A program made the translations under genes and the position numbers. DNA of 64,000 nt from an uncultured Rhodospirillaceae bacterium (GTDB lineage: Bacteria > Pseudomonadota > Alphaproteobacteria > Rhodospirillales > Magnetospirillaceae): the NCBI GenBank assembly GCA_903901915.1, contig CAIUSV010000066.1:62001-126000 (forward strand), given 5' to 3'. Below the pieces are notes generated by a model that did no database searches, had not been told where the DNA came from, and saw only the letters and a program-made list of their open reading frames with translations. Each line of letters starts with the position of its first letter. The stretch's first letter is position 1. Shown one piece after another: positions 56,928 to 64,000 of the stretch.

Positions 56928-58279
56928 GACGGCCTCCGCTCGCGCATGGTCACCAGTTCCTCGGCGATGGTGGGATGAATTCCCACCGTGGCGTCGAACT
57001 GGGCCTTGGTGGCGCCGCATTTCAGCGCCACCGCGAACCCCTGGATGATCTCGGGGGCGTCGGCCCCCACCATGTGGACTCCCAGCACGCGGCCGGAGCG
57101 GCGCTCGACCACCAGTTTGATCATGGTATGCTCGTCACGCCCGGCCAGCACGTTGCGCAACGGCCGGACCCGTGAAAGGTAGACATCGACCTCGCCGTGA
57201 CGCCGCCGCGCCTCGGCCTCGGCCAGCCCCACCGTACCGATCGGCGGCAGGCTGAACACCGCCGACGGGATGGCGTCATAACTCATGGTGGTGGCAAGTC
57301 CGTGGATGGCGGTATTGACGAAAGCCATCGCCTCGGCGATGGCCACCGGCGTCAGCTTGATCCGGTCGGTAACGTCGCCCACCGCCCAGATGTTACCGGC
57401 GGTGGTGCGAGAACAGCCGTCCACCACCACGGCACCCTTGGCGTTCACCGCCACCCCCGCCCGCTCCAGCCCCAGGCCGGCGGTATTGGGAACACGGCCG
57501 GTGGCGTAAAGCACCAGATCGGCCTCGACAGTCTCGCCGGAGGACAAAAGCACGTCATAGCCATGGCCATGGCGGCCGATGGAACGGACCTCCGTCCCGG
57601 CACGCAGATCGACGCCACGGGCAACCATGGCCTCGGCCAGGGTGGCGCGCACATCGTCGTCGAAGCCGCGCAGCACCGTCTCGCCCCGCACCGCCTGGGT
57701 GACCCGCGCCCCCAGGGCATTGAAGATACCGGCGAACTCGACCGCGATGTAACCGCCACCGACGATCACCACCCGCTCGGGCAATTGCATCAGGTCGAGC
57801 GCCTCGTCGGAGGTGACGGCGTGTTCGATGCCGGGCACCGCCGGCAACGCCGGACGGCCGCCGGTGGCGATCAGGATGGTGTCGGCCGTATACGACCGCG
57901 CCCCCACCGTCACCGTATGAGCATCGGCCAGTTCCCCCCACCCTTCGATCAGGGTGACGCCACTGTCGTGCAGCAGACGGCGATAAACCCCCTCCAGACG
58001 GTTGAGTTCGGCGTTCTTGGCCGCCACCAGCCGCGCCCAGTCGAAGCCGGCGCCCTCCAGGCTCCACCCAAACCCCAGTGAATCGGCCAGATCGTCGGCG
58101 AAGCCGGCACCGACGACCAACAGCTTCTTGGGAACGCAACCGCGCATGACGCAGGTGCCTCCGACCCGGCCTTGCTCGACCACCGCCACCCGCCGCCCCG
58201 CCTGCGCCGCCAAACGGGCGGCGCGCACGCCGCCGGAGCCGGCGCCCAGGGCGATCAGATCGAAGTCATGGGCAGGCAT
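56924..58279 (-). CDS. gor: Glutathione-disulfide reductase
   Basis: This 451-residue flavoprotein disulfide reductase has the FAD motif GAGSGGVRAARLAAQ and the redox pair C43/C48 in GGTCVMRGCVPKK. The pyridine-nucleotide site is GGGYIAVEFAGIFNALG, and the C-terminal GIHPTIAEELVTMR contains the catalytic His/Glu. VMRGCVPKK rather than LNWGCIPTK distinguishes it from dihydrolipoyl dehydrogenase. The start at 58279 is preceded by GAGG. It overlaps the radical SAM gene downstream, and diverges from an MFS gene. Confidence 0.93.
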   Translation of the reverse strand: MPAHDFDLIALGAGSGGVRAARLAAQAGRRVAVVEQGRVGGTCVMRGCVPKKLLVVGAGFADDLADSLGFGWSLEGAGFDWARLVAAKNAELNRLEGVYRRLLHDSGVTLIEGWGELADAHTVTVGARSYTADTILIATGGRPALPAVPGIEHAVTSDEALDLMQLPERVVIVGGGYIAVEFAGIFNALGARVTQAVRGETVLRGFDDDVRATLAEAMVARGVDLRAGTEVRSIGRHGHGYDVLLSSGETVEADLVLYATGRVPNTAGLGLERAGVAVNAKGAVVVDGCSRTTAGNIWAVGDVTDRIKLTPVAIAEAMAFVNTAIHGLATTMSYDAIPSAVFSLPPIGTVGLAEAEARRRHGEVDVYLSRVRPLRNVLAGRDEHTMIKLVVERRSGRVLGVHMVGADAPEIIQGFAVALKCGATKAQFDATVGIHPTIAEELVTMRERRPS

Positions 58280-58374
58280 GAAGCGCCATCCTCGCGGTGA
58301 AAACCGGCCGGAGCTTGGCACGCTGGCCCCTCCCGTGCCAAGCTCGACTATCGGAGCAGGGAAAGGAACCCACC

Positions 58375-59625
58375 ATGTTCGAGCCGGCCGCGACCAGCGG
58401 GCCCGACCGCCGCCTGCCGTTCCATTACGGCTGGGCGGTGGTGGTGGCCGGCATCGTCGCCGTGTTCGCTTGCCTGGGCATGGGCCGCTTCGCCCTGGGT
58501 ATGCTGCTGCCGTCCATGGGCCAATCGCTAGCCCTCAGCCACGGCGACATGGGGGCCATCTCGACAGCGAATTTCGTCGGCTACATGGCGGCGGTCAGCC
58601 TGGGCGGCCGCACCGTCGCCCGGCTTGGCGCGCGGCGAACCATCGTCGCCGGACTGCTGATGGTGGCGCTGTCGACCATTGCGGTGTCCAGGGCCGAAAG
58701 CTTCGCCCAGGTACTGGCGCTTTACCTGATCACCGGCTATGGCAGCGGTGCCGCCAACGTGCCGGTAATGGGCCTGATCGCCCATTGGTTCGGCCGCAAG
58801 GTGCGTGGCCGCGCCGCCGGAATGGTGATGACCGGCCCCGGTGCCGCCATCATGCTCAGCGGCGCGGTTGTTCCCGCCATCAACGCCGCCCAGGGGGCCG
58901 AAGGCTGGCGGCTGGCCTGGCTGCTGCTCGGCTTGTCGGTGCTGGCGGCGGCGGCGTTCGCCCTGCTGGTGTTGCGCAACCACCCCTCCGAACTGGGCTT
59001 GGAGCCGGTGGCGGGGGAAGCCGCCGGCCAGCCGGCGGCGTCAACCGGCGGTCACCCGACCGTATCGCGTCGACGCATTCTCGGCCATCTCTGCGTGCTC
59101 TATGCCGCCTTCGGCTTCACCTACGCCATCTACGTCACCTTCATCGTCACCGCCCTGGTGCAAGAGCACGGCTTTCCCGAAGCCACCGCCGGTCGTTTCT
59201 GGTCGTGGATCGGATTCCTGTCTCTGGCCTCGGGACCGGTGTTCGGCGGCCTGTCCGACCGGATCGGCCGCGGCAAGGGCTTGATGATGGTGTTTGCCTT
59301 CCAGACCGCCGCCTACCTGCTGGTAGCGCTGCCGCTGCCCGAGCCGTTTTTGTTCGCCTCGGTGGCGCTGTTCGGGCTGGTGGTGTGGAGCATCCCGTCG
59401 ATCATGGCGGCGGCGGTGGGCGACTATCTCGGCCCCGAACAGGCCGCCTCGGCCTTCGGCACCGTCACCGTCGCCTTCGCCGTCGGCCAGATCGCCGGCC
59501 CCGCCCTGGCCGGACGCATGGCCGACGCCATGGGGGGATTCTCCGCCAGCTTCGCCATGGCGGCCCTGATCACCGCCGCCGCCGTGCTGGTGGCGGCCTT
59601 CCTGCCGGTCAGACACGAAGGCTGA
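58375..59625 (+). CDS. MFS transporter (YbfB-like/OFA-like)
   Basis: This 416-residue major facilitator has about twelve helices. The first helix is in HYGWAVVVAGIVAVFACLGMGRFALGMLLPSMG, a pattern seen in YbfB-like and oxalate/formate-type carriers. The loop motifs are SLGGRTVARLGARRTIVAG and GGLSDRIGRGKGLMMVF. The start at 58375 is set by AAGGAA upstream. It is convergent with the Irr-like gene, and diverges from glutathione reductase. The cargo is unknown. Confidence 0.83.
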   Translation: MFEPAATSGPDRRLPFHYGWAVVVAGIVAVFACLGMGRFALGMLLPSMGQSLALSHGDMGAISTANFVGYMAAVSLGGRTVARLGARRTIVAGLLMVALSTIAVSRAESFAQVLALYLITGYGSGAANVPVMGLIAHWFGRKVRGRAAGMVMTGPGAAIMLSGAVVPAINAAQGAEGWRLAWLLLGLSVLAAAAFALLVLRNHPSELGLEPVAGEAAGQPAASTGGHPTVSRRRILGHLCVLYAAFGFTYAIYVTFIVTALVQEHGFPEATAGRFWSWIGFLSLASGPVFGGLSDRIGRGKGLMMVFAFQTAAYLLVALPLPEPFLFASVALFGLVVWSIPSIMAAAVGDYLGPEQAASAFGTVTVAFAVGQIAGPALAGRMADAMGGFSASFAMAALITAAAVLVAAFLPVRHEG

Positions 59626-59655
59626 CGCCCGGAATAATCGAAGTCCCGCGCGGAC

Positions 59656-60072
59656 CTAACCGGTCCGCCGAACCCGAATCACCACGTCCACCCCAAGGAT
59701 GGACATGCCCAGCGGTGGCGGCGGAAGATCGATCACCCTCGGCTGATCGCCAAGGACGTCCTCGATCCGCCCTGTCACTTCGTCGAAGAAGTGATGATGC
59801 TCGCTGGTATTGGTGCAAAACCAAGTGCGATCGCCAACCCCGACCCGGCGCAACAGCCCGGCATCGGCGAACTGCTTCAAGGTATTGTAGACGGTGGCCA
59901 GCGACATCCGTATCCCGGTATCGGCCAGTTCGCGGTGCAGCGAATCCGGCGACAGATGGCGACGCCCCCCTTCGCGGATGGCCCGCATCACCCCCATGCG
60001 CGGTTTTGTCGGCCGGATTCCCGCTTCGCGAAGACGCATGCTGTCCGACAGAACCTGATCCCTGGGCGCCAT
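59656..60072 (-). CDS. irr: Fur-family regulator, Irr-like
   Basis: This 138-residue Fur-superfamily protein has the winged-helix region GIRPTKPRMGVMRAIREGG, HLSPDSLHREL and MSLATVYNTLKQFADAGLL, followed by the metal/haem region TNTSEHHHFFDEVTGRIEDV. The TNTSxHHHFF stretch is the hallmark of Irr, the alphaproteobacterial iron-response regulator that senses haem rather than iron directly. It lacks a second, C-terminal Cys cluster typical of Fur or Zur. It lies downstream of fetAB on the same strand, which fits iron control. The gene symbol rests on this similarity. Confidence 0.8.
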   Translation of the reverse strand: MAPRDQVLSDSMRLREAGIRPTKPRMGVMRAIREGGRRHLSPDSLHRELADTGIRMSLATVYNTLKQFADAGLLRRVGVGDRTWFCTNTSEHHHFFDEVTGRIEDVLGDQPRVIDLPPPPLGMSILGVDVVIRVRRTG

Positions 60073-60094
60073 GACTCAACCAATCCGGTAACTG

Positions 60095-60103
60095 GAATAA
60101 TTC
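60095..60103. promoter_or_regulatory. Short palindrome GAATAATTC in front of irr
   Basis: GAAT-A-ATTC lies 23 bases before the irr start in an AT-richer gap. It resembles a shortened iron-control element, but the match is short and could be chance. Confidence 0.25.
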
Positions 60104-60160
60104 GCAGCTGGGACCTTCCCAAATTCCCATACAATTTTCAAGGTCTTTGACGGAACCGTC

Positions 60161-60970
60161 TTAAGCCCCGCGCTTCGGCCCCAGACGATCGAGCCTCAGA
60201 CGGCCGCGCGGGTCGGTCAGCCGCCGGACGCCGCCCATCACCGCCGCCACCGCCCCGGCGGCGGTTCCGCCGGAAATCAGGAACATAATCAGGATCTGGT
60301 ACCTGACCGCCTCGCCGGGGTCGACACCGCCCAGGATCTGACCGGTCATCATGCCGGGCAACGCCACCAGACCGGTGGTCCCCATGGTGTTGACGATGGG
60401 CATCACCGCGTTCTTCAGCGCCTTGCGCACCATCGGCAGCATGGCCGCTCGGACGGGATCGCCCAGGGCCAGCCGGGCCTCGATGGCGGCACGCTGCTCG
60501 ACGACGCCGCTGGTCAGCGTGTGCAACCCCAGGCTGATTCCGGTCATGGTGTTGCCCAGCACCATGCCGAGCAGGGGAATGGCGTATTGCGGATGGTACC
60601 AGGGATCGGGGCGCAATTGGGTGGTCAGGCCGAACACCGTCACCAATCCGGCGGCGGTCAGCATCGAGCCGGTGCCGAGGCCATAGCCCCACCATCCCAG
60701 GAACCGCCTGTCCTGGCGGGCCAGGATTTCCTGACCGGCGAACAACACCATGGCCATGGCGGCAAGGCCGGTCCACAACGGCGAGACGGTGGCAAACAAA
60801 ACCTTCAGCACCAGCCCGACCAGACTGAGCTGTACCACCATGCGAACGGCGGCGACGACGATCCGTCGTGCCAAACCCAGTTGCAGGGCGATGGACAGCG
60901 CCGCGTTGGCCACCACCAGCAGGCCGGCGATGGCGAGATCGGGATAGTCGAGGTGGATATAGCCGCTCAT
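60161..60970 (-). CDS. fetB: FetB-type iron export permease
   Basis: This 269-residue membrane protein of the UPF0014/YbbM family is the permease of the FetAB exporter that protects E. coli from iron overload and peroxide. Characteristic stretches are AAVRMVVQLSLVGLVLKVLF and MVLGNTMTGISLGLHTL. The coupling region RLALGDPVRAAMLPMVRKALKNAVMPIVNTMGTTGLVALPGMMTGQILGG follows. The ATG at 60970 overlaps the fetA stop. It is followed by an Irr-like gene, supporting an iron function. Confidence 0.9.
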   Translation of the reverse strand: MSGYIHLDYPDLAIAGLLVVANAALSIALQLGLARRIVVAAVRMVVQLSLVGLVLKVLFATVSPLWTGLAAMAMVLFAGQEILARQDRRFLGWWGYGLGTGSMLTAAGLVTVFGLTTQLRPDPWYHPQYAIPLLGMVLGNTMTGISLGLHTLTSGVVEQRAAIEARLALGDPVRAAMLPMVRKALKNAVMPIVNTMGTTGLVALPGMMTGQILGGVDPGEAVRYQILIMFLISGGTAAGAVAAVMGGVRRLTDPRGRLRLDRLGPKRGA

Positions 60971-61566
60971 GCCCCCTCCACCTCCCTCACCCGCCCGGCC
61001 TCGACCACCAGCCGGCGGCTGGCGACGCGGGCGGCCTGGGCCTCGTCGTGGCTGACCCACAGCACGGCGGTACCGGCGGCAAGCAGGTCCCCTACCAGCG
61101 CCTCGACGGCATCGCGGGCGGCGGCGTCCAGGGCGGCGGTGGGCTCGTCGAGCAGCAAAACCGCCGGTCGCCGCTCGACCGCCCGCAACAGGGCAAGTCG
61201 CTGGCGCTCGCCGGTGGACAGGCGCGATACCGGCGCCCCGCCGATATCGCCCGGCAAATAGAGGCGTTCCGCCGATCCGGCGCAGGCCGCCCAGTCCTGG
61301 AAATGCTCGGCCACGGTCTCGCCCCACCAGCCCGATTCGGCGGCAAGATAGAGCACGCGGCGTCGCCATGCCGGACCGCTGATCGCCTCACGCGCGACGC
61401 CGTCGAGCATCACCCGGCCGCTGCTGGGATCGAGATCGGCAATGGCCCGCAGCAGCAGGCTTTTTCCCGCACCCGAAGGGCCACGCACCGCCACGCACTC
61501 GCCCGCCTCCACCCGGAAGCTGGCCGGCCCCAACCCCGGCCGAGAGAGATTCTCGACCTCAAGCAC
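60967..61566 (-). CDS. fetA: FetA-type ABC ATP-binding protein
   Basis: This short ABC ATPase has 199 residues, with the Walker A motif GPSGAGKS, signature RLSTGERQRLALLRAV, Walker B VLLLDEPTAALD and switch VLWVSHDEAQAARV. The compact size and the directly following FetB permease identify it as the ATPase of a FetAB-type iron exporter. The start is GTG at 61566, overlapping the upstream carrier gene by eight bases. Confidence 0.88.
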   Translation of the reverse strand: MLEVENLSRPGLGPASFRVEAGECVAVRGPSGAGKSLLLRAIADLDPSSGRVMLDGVAREAISGPAWRRRVLYLAAESGWWGETVAEHFQDWAACAGSAERLYLPGDIGGAPVSRLSTGERQRLALLRAVERRPAVLLLDEPTAALDAAARDAVEALVGDLLAAGTAVLWVSHDEAQAARVASRRLVVEAGRVREVEGA

Positions 61567-62536
61567 GGTCCTGCCACCTCCGGGCGATGATGCTGGCGGC
61601 GACCAGTTGAATGAAGTGGTAGAGGATGGTCGGCGCGATCACCATCCCCAGCACCGGACTGGCGCCGAACATGATTTTGGCCATGGGCACCCCGGCGGCC
61701 AGGGACTTCTTGGTGCCGCAGAACACCCCGGCAATGGCATCCTCGCGGTTGAAGCCCAGCAGCCGGCAGAGCACCGACAACAGCCCGAACACGAAGAAGA
61801 ACAAGACGAACGACCCGCCCGCCACCAGGATCAGGGTATCGGCTCCATGCTCGGCCCACACCCCCTCGGCGATGGAATCGCTGAACGAGTTGAACACGAT
61901 GGCCAGAATGGTGGCGCGATCGAGCTGCTTCAGCCAGCGCATGTTGCGGTCAAGCCAGGCGTGCAGCCACGGCCGCAGCACTTGGCCGACCACGATGGGC
62001 GTCAGCACCAGCAGCAGAATCTTGAGCAGCACCCGGCCGAGGTCGAGCGAACCACCCCCGGCCGACAGGTACCAGTTGACCCACAACGGCGTCAGCACCA
62101 CGCCGATCAGGCTGGACAGGCTGGCATTGAAAATGGCGCCGGCGACATTGCCCCGAGCGATCGAGGTCATGGCCACCGATGACGAAATGGTCGAGGGCAA
62201 GGCCGCGAGAACGAAGAAACCGAGCCGGACATTGGCGTCCACCCACCCCGCCAGCGCGGCGCCGAGGCCCCACACCAGGGCGGGAAACAGCAGGAAGGTC
62301 GAGGTCTGCACCAGGGTATGCAAACGCCAGTTCATCAGGCCCGCCTTCAGCCGCTCGGGCGGCAGGGTCAGGCCGTAAAGCAGGAACACCAGGGCCACGC
62401 CGTAACCGGTGAACAGATCCATGTGCAGCAAGCCACCGCTCCGCCCCAGCTCGGGCGCAACCCAGGCCAGGACCACCATGGACATGAGGCCGATCAGGAA
62501 GGCATCAATGCCGATCCGCGACAGCAGCTTGAACAC
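61559..62536 (-). CDS. Bile acid:sodium symporter family (BASS/YfeH-like) carrier
   Basis: This is a 10-helix carrier of about 325 residues from the BASS superfamily, YfeH/SLC10A7-like branch. Matching stretches are GLLHMDLFTGYGVALVFLLYGLTLPPERLKAGLMNWRLH, LAALPSTISSSVAMTSIARGN and GVFCGTKKSLAAGVPMAKIMF. The crossover motif PSTISSSVAMT is clear. I prefer the GTG at 62536, which has GCGAGG seven bases upstream; a GTG at 62554 is also open. Its end overlaps fetA, so it is cotranscribed with the iron exporter. The cargo is unknown. Confidence 0.85.
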   Translation of the reverse strand: MFKLLSRIGIDAFLIGLMSMVVLAWVAPELGRSGGLLHMDLFTGYGVALVFLLYGLTLPPERLKAGLMNWRLHTLVQTSTFLLFPALVWGLGAALAGWVDANVRLGFFVLAALPSTISSSVAMTSIARGNVAGAIFNASLSSLIGVVLTPLWVNWYLSAGGGSLDLGRVLLKILLLVLTPIVVGQVLRPWLHAWLDRNMRWLKQLDRATILAIVFNSFSDSIAEGVWAEHGADTLILVAGGSFVLFFFVFGLLSVLCRLLGFNREDAIAGVFCGTKKSLAAGVPMAKIMFGASPVLGMVIAPTILYHFIQLVAASIIARRWQDRA

Positions 62537-62620
62537 CGGAAACCTCGCGACCACAAAGACAACGGACGCGTCTATGGATACATATATATTAGCCGACTGT
62601 CGCCCCGTGAGATCGCCACC

Positions 62621-63094
62621 ATGTGGAAAACGCCGACCGGATTGGTTTTGTCCATTCTCTTCGCAGCGATGCTGTTGGGCGACGGCCGCGCCCGGGCCGA
62701 GAATGTGGTCGGCTCGCGGATCTTCGTCGAATTCGGCTTCGACACCACCGCGCCGGAAATGAAGGCGGCCCAGCGCTGGGGCGCCGAGCTGTTCGCCAAG
62801 GCCAAAGCGGCGGGACGGCCGGTGACCATGCGGGTTGCCCGCAGCGACGCCACCATCCTGATCATGCTGGAATCGGTCGCCATCTGCGACCGGGTGAAAG
62901 CCTGTCCGCTGCTGGTGTTTCGCGACATCACCGCCAAGCCGGTCTTGAAAACGACGGCTTTCCAGAACCTGATCCTCGATTATCGCGACACCGGAACCTA
63001 TCTGATCATCCGGATATGGGACAGCACCAAGGAATGCCGAGTATCCAACGTCGCCGTTGCGAAATGCCGCGATCCGAAGCCGGCGAAGCGATAG
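62621..63094 (+). CDS. Small exported protein of unknown function
   Basis: This 157-residue protein has a Sec signal peptide ending near RARA before ENVVGSRIFVEFGFDT. The mature part has four cysteines in two pairs (CDRVKAC and ECRVSNVAVAKC), which suggests two disulfides in the periplasm. I recognise no family. The gap before it has an AT-rich stretch (TATGGATACATATATATTAG, 62571-62590) likely to contain its promoter. It precedes the efflux lipoprotein gene by 85 bases on the same strand, so a link is possible but unproven. Confidence 0.65.
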   Translation: MWKTPTGLVLSILFAAMLLGDGRARAENVVGSRIFVEFGFDTTAPEMKAAQRWGAELFAKAKAAGRPVTMRVARSDATILIMLESVAICDRVKACPLLVFRDITAKPVLKTTAFQNLILDYRDTGTYLIIRIWDSTKECRVSNVAVAKCRDPKPAKR

Positions 63095-63179
63095 CTGAGG
63101 ACTTTCGGCACACCACCTTTCGTGTTAGGAACATGGTGGTCGCCCGCCTCGCCGGGCGAATGGGGACTGTGGCAGTCGA

Positions 63180-64000
63180 ATGGGTATGAAGATCAGGGGC
63201 GGTTTGACCGGATTGACCGGACGGCTGGCGTTGCTTGCCGCCGCCGTGGTGCTGCCGTCCGCCTGCAACATGACGCCCGATTACGAACGCCCGAAGCAGG
63301 AACTGTCGGACAGCTACCGCAATCAGGCGGCCGACCCGTCGCCGGAACTGCCCCGCCCGCCATCCCAGTGGTGGACATCATTCGGCTCGGAAGAACTCGA
63401 CGTCCTGGTCGAGGAGGCGCTGACCAACAACCACGATCTGATGGCCGCGACCCATCGCATCATCCAGGCCGAGTCCCAGGCCGGATCGGCCGGATCGGCC
63501 CTGCTGCCCAGCGTCTCGCTGTCGGGCAAGTATGACGTCGATTCTCCCAACGGCGGCCAAGGCACCATTCTGTCCACCGGCACCAACCGGACCCACCGCC
63601 TTCATTCCATGGGGCTGGCCACCAGCTACGAGTTCGATCTGTGGGGTAAGATCCGCGCCTCGGAAGCATCGTCACTGGCCTCGGCCCTGGCCAACGTTCA
63701 TGACCGCGAGGCCATCGCCATCACCTTGGTCTCGGATCTGGTCAACACCTATATCCTTTATCTGCAAAGCCTCGACCGCGAATCGGTGGCACGCCAGAAC
63801 ATCGCCAACATGAAGGCGATGCACGCGGCGGTGAAGGAGCGGGTCCGCCTGGGCGAAAGCTCGGAACTGGAGTTGGCCCAGCAGCGCAACGTTCTGGCCC
63901 AGGCCGAGGCCACGGTTCCTCCCATCCGGCTCCAGCGCGAACGCGCCTTCGACAAGATCGCCATCCTGCTGGGACGGCCGCCGGCTACCCTGGCGTTGAG
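63180..64000 (+). CDS. RND-type outer-membrane efflux lipoprotein (OprM/NodT family), 3' end outside window
   Basis: The first 273 or so residues of a TolC-like outer-membrane factor are present. A lipoprotein signal (LAALLAAAVVLPSAC, lipobox LPSA-C) is followed by QWWTSFGSEELDVLVEEALTNNHDLMAATHRI. The helical barrel repeats come next (GLATSYEFDLWGKIRASEASSLASALANVHDREAIAITLVSDLVNTYI). ATG codons at 63180 and 63186 are both open; neither has a strong ribosome site. The frame stays open to the right edge. The inner-membrane pump partners must lie beyond the window. Confidence 0.88.
   Translation, partial: MGMKIRGGLTGLTGRLALLAAAVVLPSACNMTPDYERPKQELSDSYRNQAADPSPELPRPPSQWWTSFGSEELDVLVEEALTNNHDLMAATHRIIQAESQAGSAGSALLPSVSLSGKYDVDSPNGGQGTILSTGTNRTHRLHSMGLATSYEFDLWGKIRASEASSLASALANVHDREAIAITLVSDLVNTYILYLQSLDRESVARQNIANMKAMHAAVKERVRLGESSELELAQQRNVLAQAEATVPPIRLQRERAFDKIAILLGRPPATLAL

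Overview
The window is GC-rich, gene-dense chromosomal DNA of an alphaproteobacterium. The block tpiA-secG-pyrG-kdsA-eno-ftsB-pdhA-pdhB-pdhC-lpdA-lipA is the usual alphaproteobacterial order. An Irr-like regulator, an E1-beta subunit that carries its own lipoyl domain, and two Liv-type uptake systems point to Rhodospirillales, most likely a Magnetospirillum/Phaeospirillum-type organism able to use aromatic compounds anaerobically. The genus is an inference. No rRNA, tRNA, CRISPR array, insertion sequence or phage gene was seen, and no intergenic gap exceeds 300 bases.

Layout. 1-14.2 kb: the 3' end of a Crp/Fnr regulator with a possible structured small RNA behind it, then central metabolism on the minus strand (lipoate synthase, the pyruvate dehydrogenase complex, ftsB, enolase, KDO-8-P synthase, CTP synthase, SecG, triose-phosphate isomerase). 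14.3-22.2 kb: ppiD-trpE on plus, then a slipin, a small copper-chaperone-like protein, a YibQ-like deacetylase and a copper P-type ATPase on minus. 22.3-30.8 kb: a first Liv-type ABC importer, a Cys-rich four-helix copper protein, an MFS carrier and a D-lactate dehydrogenase-like flavoenzyme. 30.9-43.4 kb: a MarR regulator, a thiolase, a fused hydratase/dehydrogenase, a second complete Liv-type importer, a feruloyl-CoA-synthetase-like ligase and an acyl-CoA dehydrogenase. Together these cover uptake, CoA activation and one full beta-oxidation round. 43.6-50.7 kb: HU and a trio of sensory proteins (periplasmic-sensor kinase, MEDS protein, hybrid kinase). 50.7-56 kb: a minus-strand operon marR-hcrC-hcrA-hcrB-xdhC for 4-hydroxybenzoyl-CoA reductase. 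56-64 kb: a radical SAM protein, glutathione reductase, an MFS carrier, an Irr-like regulator, the FetAB iron exporter, a BASS-type carrier, a small exported protein and the start of an outer-membrane efflux lipoprotein.

How it works together. The most interesting reading is that the 31-43 kb and 51-56 kb blocks form one aromatic-acid pathway. Phenylpropanoid-type acids (p-coumarate or hydrocinnamates, inferred) would be imported, activated and shortened by beta-oxidation. 4-Hydroxybenzoyl-CoA made this way would be dehydroxylated to benzoyl-CoA by HcrCAB. Regulatory DNA ties the blocks together. An 18-base sequence upstream of the thiolase (31585-31602) recurs with one mismatch upstream of marR-hcr (56010-56027), with a third, weaker copy at 55977-55994. 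A second motif, TGTTG-N7-CAACA, lies both in front of the first marR gene (30932) and in front of the transporter operon (35174). The enzymes are recognisable families; the two-repressor regulon is the part that looks undescribed.
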